From Salinigranum marinum (lineage in GTDB: Archaea > Halobacteriota > Halobacteria > Halobacteriales > Haloferacaceae), in NCBI RefSeq assembly GCF_024228675.1, contig NZ_CP100461.1, forward strand, positions 2,477,398 through 2,541,397: a stretch of 64,000 nucleotides of DNA. Reading direction: 5' to 3'. The notes under the pieces were generated by a model that saw only the letters and a list, made by a program, of their open reading frames with translations, had not been told where the DNA came from and searched no databases. A program made the position numbers and the translations under genes. Every line of letters begins with the position of its first letter. Within the stretch, counting starts at the first letter, position 1. Positions 46,701 through 56,261 of the stretch are shown here, piece by piece.

Positions 46701-47359
46701 GTGTTGTGTAGGGCCGTGTGTGGTATTAACTATCTGGCCACGCGGTGTCGCGTCTCCGGCCCGTCCCGCCGCCTGCGCCGCGGCCGCGCTCCGAGGGGAT
46801 AGCGCGTATCCGTGGCGGACGGGAGACGGCACGCGAGCGGCACGCGGTGTGCGACAAGCGGCCGCACACCTCCCCGACCAGTGGCACGGCCGGTGGCGCG
46901 TGGCGTCGCCGCTCCGTCCGGCGATCCGCCCAAGGGACGACCGGGCGAGTGAGTGGAACGAACGAGCGAAGGAGTCAGCTGGGGAGGTCTTCGTGAGCAG
47001 CGCGGCACGTTCCGTGTCCTGTTGGCCGTACGGGGTGGGCTCGGCCGCCCCGTAGAGGAGTCTCCGAGCGAACGAACGGCTCGGAGCGACGCAGTCGCTC
47101 CGGTGGTGTGGCGTCATCGCCCTGGCGACCGCACCACGCTGCGCCCCTCGGCACGTTTCCGTTCCACCGCGCCGACCGCTCCACGTTGCGTCGCCCGACA
47201 CGCACGTTTCGTTCCGCCGTAGCGACCGCTTCGCACCGCGCCGCTCGGCGGCGTGAACCGCATCCACCTGCCACCCGGGGTCCCCGACGTTGGGGTCTCG
47301 TGATCCCGTGTCCTCGCCAGCCCCCACACCTAATACTTCTCCCCAGCCAACCCGGCCAC
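46701..47359. other. 659-base intergenic region
   Basis: No gene with family content on either strand. It contains runs of the kind common between haloarchaeal genes (GAGTGAGTGGAACGAACGAG) and a perfect 9-base hairpin at 47082-47102 (CGGAGCGAC-GCA-GTCGCTCCG). TAATACTT near 47331 fits the promoter of the next + gene. Confidence 0.5.
47082..47102. repeat. Perfect short hairpin
   Basis: CGGAGCGAC and GTCGCTCCG flank GCA. It is GC-rich with no T-run after it. Possibly a terminator relic or a repeat of a type scattered in haloarchaea. Confidence 0.5.
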
Positions 47360-48166
47360 GTGCACACGAACACGAGGTTCGAGGGGGCGCTGGTCGACAT
47401 GGATGGCACGCTCTACCGCGGCGACCGGCCGATTCCCGGGGCGCGCGAGGCGATCACGACCCTCCGCGAAGCGGGCGTCGCGGTCCAGTTCCTGACGAAC
47501 AACGCGACGAACTCTCCCGAAAAGTACGTCGAGAAACTGGCGGGAATGGGCATCGACGCGACGGCCGACGACGTCGTCACCGCCGGCGTCGTCACCGCCG
47601 ACTACCTCGCCCGCGAACACCGCGACGACCGCGCGTTCGTCGTCGGCGAGGCGGCGCTGTTCGAGGCGCTGGCCGACGCGGGCGTCGCCGTGACCGAGGA
47701 TCCGGCCGAAACCGACGTGATCGTCCTCTCGCTCGACACCGGCCTCAACTACGACTGCTTCACCCGGGTGCTCCGGGCCACCAGTCCGGAGACGCCCATC
47801 GTCGCCACGAACCCCGACCGCACCAAACCCGGCACCGACGGCATCCTCCCGAGCGCGGGGCTGGTCATCGGGGCCGTCGAAGGCATGACCGGGCGCGCGC
47901 CCGACACGGTCGCGGGCAAACCCTCCGAGATCGCCGCCCGGTTCGCGCTCGACCGCCTCGGCGTCGACGCCGCCTCGTGTCTCCTCGTCGGGGACCGTCT
48001 CGACACGGACATCGAGATGGGCGCGGCGGTCGGCACGACGACGGTCCTCGTCCGGACCGGCGTGACGGACGACGCTGCGCTCGAACGTTCGGCGATCGAA
48101 CCGGACGTCGTCCTCGACTCGATCGCCGAGATCGAGCGCGTCCTCGACGGGGCGGATGAGCGGTAA
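47360..48166 (+). CDS. NagD-type HAD phosphatase
   Basis: A 268-residue HAD-IIA phosphatase. Nucleophile motif DMDGTLYRGD, LTNNATNSPEKY (motif II), TVAGKPSEIAA (motif III Lys) and LLVGDRLDTDIEMGAAVG (motif IV). Substrates of relatives include nucleotides, phosphoglycolate and glycerol phosphate. A GTG start at 47360 with a TATA-like CTAATACT 23-30 bases before it is preferred over upstream starts. It lies immediately before the type III RuBisCO gene. Confidence 0.87.
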   Translation: MHTNTRFEGALVDMDGTLYRGDRPIPGAREAITTLREAGVAVQFLTNNATNSPEKYVEKLAGMGIDATADDVVTAGVVTADYLAREHRDDRAFVVGEAALFEALADAGVAVTEDPAETDVIVLSLDTGLNYDCFTRVLRATSPETPIVATNPDRTKPGTDGILPSAGLVIGAVEGMTGRAPDTVAGKPSEIAARFALDRLGVDAASCLLVGDRLDTDIEMGAAVGTTTVLVRTGVTDDAALERSAIEPDVVLDSIAEIERVLDGADER

Positions 48167-48234
48167 GCGGGCGACTCGCGCTCCCGACGAGGACCACCGG
48201 TGGCTATTTGCGCCGCCGTGGTGCATAGTATCAC

Positions 48235-49479
48235 ATGACAGGCATCGCGTACGAAGACTTCCTCGACACCTCGTACGAGCCGGCGGACACCGACCTCGTC
48301 TGCGAGTTTTACCTCGAGCCGGCGGCCGGGATGGACATCGAGGCCGCGGCCTCGCGGGTGGCATCCGAGAGCTCGAACGGGACGTGGGCCGAACTCCAAG
48401 TCGACGAGTTCGTCGATCTGAGCGCCACCGCCTGCGGGATCGACGGCAACCGGGTGACCGTCGCCTACCCCGACGCGCTGTTCGAACCGGGCAACATGCC
48501 GCAGGTGCTCTCCTGTATCGCCGGCAACATCATGGGGATGAAAGCCGTCGAGCGGATTCGACTGCTCGACTGTCTGTGGCCCGCGCCGCTCGCGACCTCG
48601 TTCCCGGGCCCGCAGTTCGGGAGCCGGGTTCGAGACGAACTCTTCGACGCGGGCGACCGCCCGATTCTCGCGACCGTCCCCAAACCGAAAGTGGGTCTCC
48701 CGACCGAGGAACACGCCCGCATCGGCTACGAGGCGTGGACGGGCGGGATCGACCTCCTGAAGGACGACGAGAACCTCACCGATCAGTCGTTCAACCCCTT
48801 CGACGACCGCCTGACCGCGTCGCTGGCGGAGCGGGACCGTGCCGTCGAGGAGACCGGCGAGCCGAAGTCGTACCTCGTCAACATCACGGACGAGACGGCG
48901 GCGATGCTCGAACGGGTGGACAGAGCGGCCGCGGAGGGCTGTGAGTACGTGATGGTCGACGTCGTCACGGCAGGGTGGGGCGCGGTCCAGACCGTCCGCG
49001 ACGCCTGCGAGGACCACGGCATCGCCATCCACGCCCACCGGGCGATGCACGCCGCGTTCGACCGGATCGAGAACCACGGCGTGTCGATGCGCGTCATCGC
49101 CCAGATCGCCCGGCTCTGCGGGGTGGACCAGATCCACACGGGGACCGCCGACCTGGGGAAACTCGAAAACGAGGACACCGTCGGCATCAACGAGTGGCTC
49201 TCCTCCGACCTCCACGGTCTCGCCGACGTGCTCCCCGTGGCCTCGGGCGGGCTGCATCCGGGGCTCGTCCCCGAACTGATCGAGCGCGTGGGAACGAACG
49301 TCTGCATCCAAGCCGGCGGCGGCATCCACGGCCACCCCGACGGGACACACGCGGGCGCGACGGCGCTCCGACAGGCCGTCGACGCGACCGTCGCCGGCAT
49401 CGACATAGCGGAGTACGCCGCCGACCGTCCCGAGCTCGCCGCCGCGATCGACCGGTGGGGCACCGAGACGCCGCGGTGA
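48235..49479 (+). CDS. rbcL: Type III ribulose-bisphosphate carboxylase large chain
   Basis: A 414-residue archaeal RuBisCO. The catalytic Lys150 (ATVPKPKVGL), carbamylation/metal cluster Lys176-Asp178-Glu179 (GGIDLLKDDENL), HAHRAMHAAF, loop-6 TADLGKLENE and CIQAGGGIHGHPDG are all present. Type III enzymes work in the AMP/nucleoside pathway, turning ribulose bisphosphate and CO2 to 3-phosphoglycerate, rather than in the Calvin cycle. The AMP phosphorylase and isomerase partners are not in this window. A TATA-like CTATTTGC precedes the ATG. Confidence 0.94.
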   Translation: MTGIAYEDFLDTSYEPADTDLVCEFYLEPAAGMDIEAAASRVASESSNGTWAELQVDEFVDLSATACGIDGNRVTVAYPDALFEPGNMPQVLSCIAGNIMGMKAVERIRLLDCLWPAPLATSFPGPQFGSRVRDELFDAGDRPILATVPKPKVGLPTEEHARIGYEAWTGGIDLLKDDENLTDQSFNPFDDRLTASLAERDRAVEETGEPKSYLVNITDETAAMLERVDRAAAEGCEYVMVDVVTAGWGAVQTVRDACEDHGIAIHAHRAMHAAFDRIENHGVSMRVIAQIARLCGVDQIHTGTADLGKLENEDTVGINEWLSSDLHGLADVLPVASGGLHPGLVPELIERVGTNVCIQAGGGIHGHPDGTHAGATALRQAVDATVAGIDIAEYAADRPELAAAIDRWGTETPR

Positions 49480-49501
49480 CTGCGCGTCGATCGTCGCTCG
49501 A

Positions 49502-50134
49502 CTACGTGCCTTCGACCAGCCGTTCGATGTGCTCCGGCGGGACGGCCCCGCGAGCGGCGTAGCCGTCGTACGCGAACGTCGGGACGCCCGTGACCCCCGC
49601 CTGCTGTGCCTCGGTGAACCGCGCACGGACCGTCTCGGCGAGCGAGTCGTCGGCGAGCGCCGCGCGGATCTCCTCGCCGTCGACGCCCGCGTCGGTGGCG
49701 AGTTCGACGAGCAGGTCCTCTTCGCCGATGTCTCTCCCCTCCTGCCACAGTGCTTCGAAGATCGAGGTATCGAAGTCGAGCCACGTCTCGTACGGGTACT
49801 GTTCTTTCACGTAGTAGGAGGCGATCTGGGCGGGCAGGGAGTCGACATCGGTCGCGATCTCGAGCGTCATCTCGACGTCGTACTGCGCTTGGAGGCGACG
49901 GACGTTCTGTTTGGCCTGCTCGTAGTAGTCGTCTCCCTTGCCGTCGTCGACCGAGTGGTCGAGACTGCCGTCAGGGTTCCGCTTCCCGCTCCGGAGGTCG
50001 AACGGGTGCCAGTCGATCTCGAGGTCGCTTTCGCGCGTGTCTTGATATCGGCCGAGGGACTCGCGACCCAGATAACAGAAGGGGCACACGTAGTCCGAGT
50101 AGACGGTGATTCGCTCCGAGTCTGTTTCGTTCAC
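49502..50134 (-). CDS. DsbA-family oxidoreductase (FrnE-like)
   Basis: A 210-residue thioredoxin-fold protein with the CPFC redox motif in YSDYVCPFCYLGRES and GVTGVPTFAYDGYAARGAVPPEHIERL (cis-Pro loop). No signal peptide, so it is probably cytoplasmic like FrnE and HCCA isomerase relatives. The GTG at 50134 gives the normal start; an upstream extension is not family-like. Confidence 0.86.
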   Translation of the reverse strand: MNETDSERITVYSDYVCPFCYLGRESLGRYQDTRESDLEIDWHPFDLRSGKRNPDGSLDHSVDDGKGDDYYEQAKQNVRRLQAQYDVEMTLEIATDVDSLPAQIASYYVKEQYPYETWLDFDTSIFEALWQEGRDIGEEDLLVELATDAGVDGEEIRAALADDSLAETVRARFTEAQQAGVTGVPTFAYDGYAARGAVPPEHIERLVEGT

Positions 50135-50313
50135 ACAAGATATGGGCTGACGGACCGCAAAAGGCCTTCGTGGTCGTGGCTGCGGTACGCTGTCCGAGCG
50201 ACGCCACCGACTGCGAGCGACGCGAGGTAACGGGAGCCAGCGCCCGTGAGCAGTCCCGGAAAGAAGTGGATGGTATACCAACGTTTAGTATATCTCGAGA
50301 GACTTTCCGTTCA

Positions 50314-50829
50314 ATGGATAATTGTTCGATGACTACTCGTCGTCGTGTCATGCGTGCTGTCGGAGTGTGCTCGGGGGTGGGGATAGCCGGTTGTAGTAGC
50401 GGTAGTGGTGGCTGTAGCGTCCCGGACAGCGATGCGGCACCAACAGACCTCCTTCCCGAGGGCGGAGGCGAGTTCGGCTCGACGGAGACGATGGAACCCC
50501 AGGGCTTCGATTCGCGCAGTGGGGTAGACAGTGCGATCAGAGGGATTTACACTGCCGACACCGGGCAGTTCGCGGTAAACGTCGCACGGTTCGTGTCCGA
50601 AGAGCGGGCGAGCGACTACCTCGAAAACGTACTGAGACCGAACGTCCCACAGTACGGCACCGACAGCATCTTCGTCATCCTCCAGACCGGGAACTTTCAC
50701 TTCTACACCCTGGCAGAGGGTAGTGCCACCGACGAGCGCAAGTTGACCGACTCCGAGAAACTGACCGGCGAGTCACCGGTCCTGACCGAACAGTGTGTGA
50801 AAAACGGGAACGTTCTTCGCTCGGACTGA
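50314..50829 (+). CDS. Predicted Tat-exported lipoprotein of unknown function
   Basis: A 171-residue protein with a twin-Arg signal TTRRRVMRAVGVCSGVGIAGC and lipobox Cys about residue 27, then a Ser/Gly tether. The mature part, FAVNVARFVSEERASDYLEN, resembles small haloarchaeal surface proteins. No function can be assigned. A second in-frame ATG at 50329 would also keep the signal. Confidence 0.65.
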   Translation: MDNCSMTTRRRVMRAVGVCSGVGIAGCSSGSGGCSVPDSDAAPTDLLPEGGGEFGSTETMEPQGFDSRSGVDSAIRGIYTADTGQFAVNVARFVSEERASDYLENVLRPNVPQYGTDSIFVILQTGNFHFYTLAEGSATDERKLTDSEKLTGESPVLTEQCVKNGNVLRSD

Positions 50830-51125
50830 CGTCGCGAACCGGAGTTGGTCGGCGTGACCGCCGACCGTGGATCCGAATCGCCGTCTAGTCCTGAACACCG
50901 TCGATCGAACGACTCACGCGGATGACCTCCCGAACGCAGCAGACCATCGTCGGTTTCGTGAGTCTGTCTCGTCGAATGCAACGGGTCGGCGACAGAAACG
51001 TGGCCCGAATAGACGTCGTACTCTCTGGTGGAGCACGGTTCGAGCGAGGCCGACGGGATCGACGACCCCCCGTGTTCGAGACGATGTTCTTATTTCACCG
51101 CCCGGGAATCGCACACCCGTCCCCG

Positions 51126-52547
51126 ATGAGCGTCGCCAGATCGAGTTCGAAGCTCTTCGTCGTGAGCGTGCTGAACTCGGGGATCGGGTTCCTCGCGGTC
51201 GCGGTGTTCGCGCGCGAACTCGGCCCGGCGGGCATCGGCGCGTTCTTCCTCTTCCAGGCGCTGTTTCGTGTCCTCGAGTCGGGGATCGACCTCGGGCTGA
51301 ACACGGCCATCGAAAAGCGGCTCAGCGAGGGGGCCTCGCGGGAGACGGTCCTCGGGAGCGGCATCGCGCTCAAGTTCGTGGGCTTTTGCGGTGTGGCGGC
51401 GCTCATCCTGGCGGTCCGGGGGCCGGTGAACGCGTTCGTGGGTGTGCCCGTCGCCGGCCTGCTCGTGGTCACGGTCGGTTCCTCACAGCTGGCGACGATC
51501 GCGACGACGACCCTGCGAGGGGAGCTCCGCGTCGGCGAGACCGCCGTGTTGTTCCTCGCGAACCAGGTGGTGTACGTCGCGCTCGGGGCGGTGTTCGTCT
51601 TCGGGTTCGGCCTCGGCCCGGTCGGACTCGTCTACGGCGTCGTCGGCGGGAGCCTCGTCTCCTTCCTGTGGGGCGTGAGCAAACTCGACACGCGGCCGGT
51701 GCTGCCCTCTGCGGCGTCGGTCCGGTCGCTCCTGTCGTACACGAAGTACAACGTCGTTCCGGCGCTCGGCGTGCAGATACACAACTGGACGGACGTCCTC
51801 ATCGTTGGGTTCATCCTCACACAGGCGGACGTCGGCGCGTACGAGGTTGCCTGGCGGGTCGCCGCTGTCACCCTGTTGTTCCCCAGCGCGCTCGGCGTCT
51901 CGTTGCTCCCCCAGGCCAGCGCGCTCAGCGCTCGGGGCGACCGCGACCGGGTCGGCGACCTCGTCAGCGGCGCGCTCTTCCCGGCGGTGGCGCTCGTGAT
52001 CCCGGCGGCGTTCGGGACGCTCGTCCTGAGCGAGGAACTCCTCCGTGTCCTGTTCGGTCCCGAGTACGTCACCGCGGGCCTCGCCCTGATCGTCCTCGTG
52101 GCGGGGAAGGTGCCCGAGGCGGTCCAGATCGTCGTCGGCCGGGTGCTGCTCGGCATCGACCGCCCGGATCTGGTCGCGCGGGCGACGATCGTCGCGACGG
52201 TGCTCAACGTCGGCCTCAACCTCGCGTTCATCCCCCGGTACGGGCTCGTCGGGGCGGCCGTGGCGACGACGCTCGCCTTTACCGTCGGGATGGCGCTTCG
52301 GGCGTGGTACCTCCGCGGCGAGGTCACCTACCGGGTGCCGACCGGCGACCTCCTCCGCGTGACCGCCGTCTCGACGGTCATGGTCGGGGTGTTGGTCGTC
52401 GCCCGCTCCGCGCTCGGCGTCACGGGCGTCGTGGAGTTGGCCGCGGTGGTCCTACTCGGGATCGGAACGTTCGGGGCGGGCGTCGCGGTCGTGCCGCGCC
52501 TCCGGTCGCAGGCGGTCGCGTACGGCCGCGAACTCCGGAGCGGGTGA
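51126..52547 (+). CDS. Polysaccharide flippase (Wzx/MATE-like)
   Basis: A 473-residue protein with 12-14 hydrophobic helices. The N-terminus KLFVVSVLNSGIGFLAVAVFARELGPAGIG is the RfbX/Wzx signature. It probably flips lipid-linked glycans for S-layer glycosylation or an exopolysaccharide. The ATG at 51126 gives the family N-terminus; a longer reading frame starts 200 bases earlier. No glycosyltransferases are adjacent. Confidence 0.88.
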   Translation: MSVARSSSKLFVVSVLNSGIGFLAVAVFARELGPAGIGAFFLFQALFRVLESGIDLGLNTAIEKRLSEGASRETVLGSGIALKFVGFCGVAALILAVRGPVNAFVGVPVAGLLVVTVGSSQLATIATTTLRGELRVGETAVLFLANQVVYVALGAVFVFGFGLGPVGLVYGVVGGSLVSFLWGVSKLDTRPVLPSAASVRSLLSYTKYNVVPALGVQIHNWTDVLIVGFILTQADVGAYEVAWRVAAVTLLFPSALGVSLLPQASALSARGDRDRVGDLVSGALFPAVALVIPAAFGTLVLSEELLRVLFGPEYVTAGLALIVLVAGKVPEAVQIVVGRVLLGIDRPDLVARATIVATVLNVGLNLAFIPRYGLVGAAVATTLAFTVGMALRAWYLRGEVTYRVPTGDLLRVTAVSTVMVGVLVVARSALGVTGVVELAAVVLLGIGTFGAGVAVVPRLRSQAVAYGRELRSG

Positions 52548-52701
52548 GCGTGTCGTCGGTGGAGGACGGGTCGGACCGCTCGGTGAACGAGCGACGCGAG
52601 TGAGCGAACGCCCCGAGGCGACGCGGTCGCTTCCTCGCCCGCGGTCGGAGCGTCTCCCGGCCTCGATTCACGCGACGTCGTGTGGCTGTCGACCCACAGC
52701 G

Positions 52702-52708
52702 TTTTACC
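52702..52708 (+). promoter_or_regulatory. TATA-like element of mutS
   Basis: TTTTACC ends 32 bases before the ATG at 52740. Confidence 0.45.
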
Positions 52709-52739
52709 ACCCCAGCGCCGGACGTAGTGACGTACACGT

Positions 52740-55403
52740 ATGCCGCAAGGGATCGTCGGCGAGTTTCTCTCGCTCAAGGAGGAGACGGACGCGGATCTGT
52801 TGGCGATGCAGTGTGGCGATTTCTACGAGTTCTTCGCCGACGACGCCGAGACCGTCGGTCGGGAGCTGGATCTGAAAGTCTCGAAGAAGTCCTCCCACGG
52901 CTCGTCGTACCCGATGGCCGGCGTCCCCTTGGACGACCTCACGCCGTACCTGAAAGCGCTCGTCGAGCGCGGGTACCGAGTGGCCGTCGCCGACCAGTAC
53001 GAGACGGCGGGGGGCCACGCCCGCGAGGTGACGCGGGTGGTCACGCCCGGCACGATGCTGGAGACCTCCCGCGAGGACGCCCAGTACCTCGCGAGCGTCG
53101 TCCGCGAGGGCGACCGCTACGGGCTGGCGTTCGCGGACGTTACTACCGGGCAGTTCCTTGTCACGACGGTCGACGACCCCGACGCCGCCGGCTCGGAGGT
53201 GTACCGGCTCGACCCGGTGGAGCTCCTGCCGGGCCCCGACGTCAGGAACGACGACGCCTTCCTCCGGCGCGTCCGCGACCGCGAGGTGAAGCTCACGGCG
53301 TTCGAGACGGCGGCGTTCGCCCCCGGCCGGGCGCGACACGCCCTCCGCGAGCAGTTCGGCGACGTCGCGACGAGCGCCGGCCTCGACGACGAGGTCGCGA
53401 TCCGGGCGGCCGGAGCCGTCCTCGCCTACGTCACGGAGACGAACACCGGCGTGGCCGCATCGATGACGCGCCTGCGGACGTACGAGCCGAGCGACCACCT
53501 GACGCTCGACGCCACCACCCAGCGGAACCTCGAACTCACCGAGACGATGCACGGCGACCGAACCGGGTCGCTCGTCGACGTCATCGACCACACGGTGACG
53601 AGCGCCGGCGGCCGGCTGCTCAGAGAGTGGGTGACGCGCCCCCGCCGGGACCGCGCCGAGATCGGCCGCCGGTTGGACTGCGTCGAGGCCCTCGCGACCG
53701 AGGCGCTGGCCCGCGAACGGCTCCGCGACGCGCTCGACGGCGCGTACGACCTCGAACGGCTGGCGTCGCGGGCCGCCGGCGAGCGTGCCGACGCGTCGGA
53801 TCTGCTGTCGATCCGCGACACCCTCGCCCTCGTCCCGACGCTCGCGGAAGCGGTCGAGGGGAGCGCGCTCGCGGACTCCCCGCTCGCCGCGGTCGTCGCC
53901 CGTCCCGACCGCGACGGCGCGGCCGCCCTGCACGCCGAACTGGACGGGGCACTGGCGGACGATCCGCCGAAGACAGTGACGCAGGGCGGGCTGCTCCGGC
54001 GGGGATACGACGACGACCTCGACGACCTCATCGAACGACACACCGCGGTCGAGTCCTGGCTCGACGACCTCGCGGCGAGGGAGAAACGCGAGCACGGCCT
54101 CAGCCACGTGACGGTCGATCGGAACCGGACCGACGGCTACTACATCCAGGTCGGGAAGTCGGTCGCCGACGAGGTCCCCGAGGGCTACCGCGAAATCAAG
54201 ACGCTGAAGAACTCGAAACGGTTCGTCACCGACGAACTCGAGGAGCGAGAACGCGAGATCCTCCGGATCGAGGAGGCCCGCGCGGAGCTCGAATACGAGC
54301 TGTTCTGCGACCTGCGCGAGCGGGTCGGCGCGCGTGCGGAACTGTTGCAGGACGTGGGACGGACGCTCGCGGAGGTGGACGCGCTCGCCTCGCTCGCGAC
54401 GCACGCTGCGGGGAACGACTGGACGCGGCCGACCCTGACCGAGCCGGGCGGGCTCGACATCGAGGCGGGTCGGCACCCGGTCGTCGAGCGGACGACCGAG
54501 TTCGTCCCGAACGATCTCTCGATGGGCGCCGACCGGCGCTTTCTGATCGTGACCGGGCCGAACATGTCGGGCAAGTCGACGTACATGCGGCAGGCGGCGC
54601 TCATCACCCTCCTGGCACAGATCGGGAGCTTCGTCCCGGCGCGTCGGGCCGAGGTAGGCGTCGTCGACGGGATCTACACGAGAGTTGGCGCGCTCGACGA
54701 ACTCGCTCAGGGCCGCTCGACGTTCATGGTGGAGATGCAGGAGCTGTCGAACATCCTGCACTCGGCCACGGAGGAGTCGCTGGTCGTCCTCGACGAGGTG
54801 GGGAGGGGGACGGCGACGTACGACGGCATCTCCATCGCGTGGGCCGCCACGGAGTATCTGCACCAAGGCGACAATGTACTTGTAGATGGGAGCGGCGGTG
54901 GTCCAAAAACGCTGTTCGCAACCCACTACCACGAGCTAACGGAGCTCGGCGAACGCCTCCCGCGGGCTGCAAACGTCCATATGGCCGGCGAGGAGAACGA
55001 CGGCGAAGTGACGTTCCTGCGGACCGTCGAGGAAGGGCCTGCAGATCGGTCCTACGGGATTTACGTCGCGGAGTTGGCGGGCGTCCCAGAGCCGGTCACG
55101 AGACGGGCACGTGAGGTCCTCGAACTGCTGCAACAGGAGAAAGCAATCGACGTGAGAGGTGGATCTAAGGGAACCGAGCAGGTCGTCTTCGACCTCGGAA
55201 GCGGGCAGTTCGCGACAGGCGGCGGTTCGGAGGCGGTGATGGAAACAGTGGCGACGGAGGAAGCCGCCAGCGACGGCGGCGGACTCGACCCCGAACTCGA
55301 AGCCGTGCTCGACGAGTTACGCGGGATCGACGTCAACGACACCTCGCCGCTGGAGCTCATGGGGAAAGTACAGGAGTGGCAACGGCGGCTCGATACCGAG
55401 TAA
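52740..55403 (+). CDS. mutS: DNA mismatch repair protein MutS with a probably imported C-terminal end
   Basis: An 887-residue MutS1: mismatch-reading Phe-x-Glu in MQCGDFYEFF (about 22-31), connector and lever domains, Walker A GPNMSGKST (near 606-614), FVPARRAEVGVVDGIYTRVGA, Walker B VVLDEVGRGT and TLFATHYHELTEL. From about 54870 the base composition drops and codon use changes (for example AATGTACTTGTAGATGGG). A diverged, GC-richer version of this same tail lies at 56262-56711. The protein stays full length, so function is presumably kept. Confidence 0.95.
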   Translation: MPQGIVGEFLSLKEETDADLLAMQCGDFYEFFADDAETVGRELDLKVSKKSSHGSSYPMAGVPLDDLTPYLKALVERGYRVAVADQYETAGGHAREVTRVVTPGTMLETSREDAQYLASVVREGDRYGLAFADVTTGQFLVTTVDDPDAAGSEVYRLDPVELLPGPDVRNDDAFLRRVRDREVKLTAFETAAFAPGRARHALREQFGDVATSAGLDDEVAIRAAGAVLAYVTETNTGVAASMTRLRTYEPSDHLTLDATTQRNLELTETMHGDRTGSLVDVIDHTVTSAGGRLLREWVTRPRRDRAEIGRRLDCVEALATEALARERLRDALDGAYDLERLASRAAGERADASDLLSIRDTLALVPTLAEAVEGSALADSPLAAVVARPDRDGAAALHAELDGALADDPPKTVTQGGLLRRGYDDDLDDLIERHTAVESWLDDLAAREKREHGLSHVTVDRNRTDGYYIQVGKSVADEVPEGYREIKTLKNSKRFVTDELEEREREILRIEEARAELEYELFCDLRERVGARAELLQDVGRTLAEVDALASLATHAAGNDWTRPTLTEPGGLDIEAGRHPVVERTTEFVPNDLSMGADRRFLIVTGPNMSGKSTYMRQAALITLLAQIGSFVPARRAEVGVVDGIYTRVGALDELAQGRSTFMVEMQELSNILHSATEESLVVLDEVGRGTATYDGISIAWAATEYLHQGDNVLVDGSGGGPKTLFATHYHELTELGERLPRAANVHMAGEENDGEVTFLRTVEEGPADRSYGIYVAELAGVPEPVTRRAREVLELLQQEKAIDVRGGSKGTEQVVFDLGSGQFATGGGSEAVMETVATEEAASDGGGLDPELEAVLDELRGIDVNDTSPLELMGKVQEWQRRLDTE

Positions 55404-55593
55404 CGTCGTTCGTGTTGCGCGACGAACTGTCGATACGGGCGCGCGCTGACGCGTACAGCGGGAGTACTCGGCGGCGACGGCTATCGGCTGGGTTCCCGAG
55501 TCCCAGGGGAACTTGGCACCCCGGGTCTAGCGTCCAGCCGTCTCACAGCCGATGCCGTCACCTCGCTGTTGCTGGGGGACTCGATGGACCGCC
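55404..55593. other. Gap between mutS and the c-di-AMP synthase gene
   Basis: 190 bases between convergent genes. No gene or clear terminator hairpin was seen. Confidence 0.5.
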
Positions 55594-56166
55594 CTACTCC
55601 TCGGGTCGCCACCGGCCCCCGATCTCCTCGCGTGGATAGTCCTGATACGTACCGTCGAGGAACGTCGTGACGCGCCCGTCCTCTTCGCTGAGCGTGATCA
55701 CCCAGAGGACTTCCTCACGGATCGATGTCTCCAGCGCGCTCATGTGTTTGGCCCCCATCCACTCGGCGTATTCGAGTTTGTCAAACTTCTCGATGTACTC
55801 CCGGCTGGGGCTACGGACTCGGACCATCTGCTCTTGAACCGTCCCGTCCCCAGTCACGACGATCGCGCCGTCCCGGCTGAACGCGACGTCTCGGGCGACC
55901 CGCGTGAACGCCTCGGGCGAATCGGTGACGACCTGGCACCGCTCGACCGGCCACCGGTTCCCTCCCATCGGGTCGGTGTACTCGTCGAAACTGATCTCGG
56001 CGACGATCAGCAAGTACAGGCTCGGGCCACTCACGTACTGTTCGCCCCACTGGTCGAACCCCATACTCAGCGACTCGGCGCTGTACCTGATCTGATCCAT
56101 GAGCTCCTGACTGGTCGCATACCTCCCCAAGACGCGGTCGAGTTCCTCCATGCTGGTACACCTCAT
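55594..56166 (-). CDS. dacZ: DisA_N-domain diadenylate cyclase (DacZ-like)
   Basis: A 190-residue single-domain protein with the diadenylate cyclase fold. FSRDGAIVV holds the DGA motif (Asp99-Gly-Ala101), and VITLSEEDGRV holds the SEE element. The second nucleotide-binding motif, RHR in DisA, reads KHM (GAKHMSALETS, 140-142). Haloarchaeal DacZ makes c-di-AMP and is single-domain like this. An ATG at 56151 is an alternative start. It lies opposite to mutS inside a duplicated mutS tail and is AT-richer than its neighbours. Confidence 0.78.
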   Translation of the reverse strand: MRCTSMEELDRVLGRYATSQELMDQIRYSAESLSMGFDQWGEQYVSGPSLYLLIVAEISFDEYTDPMGGNRWPVERCQVVTDSPEAFTRVARDVAFSRDGAIVVTGDGTVQEQMVRVRSPSREYIEKFDKLEYAEWMGAKHMSALETSIREEVLWVITLSEEDGRVTTFLDGTYQDYPREEIGGRWRPEE

Positions 56167-56261
56167 GATCCGTCTCGTGTCTGTTTAACTACTGTCCCTC
56201 ACCGAGGCGCCATCGCGTGACTCGTCGGCCAGTTGGCCCCGTCTCGTTCTACCGGGGTTCC

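Noticed and set aside
46701-47359. Several long open frames before the HAD phosphatase gene
   Set aside because: No conserved domain, Arg/Ser-rich composition and GC skew typical of non-coding haloarchaeal spacers.
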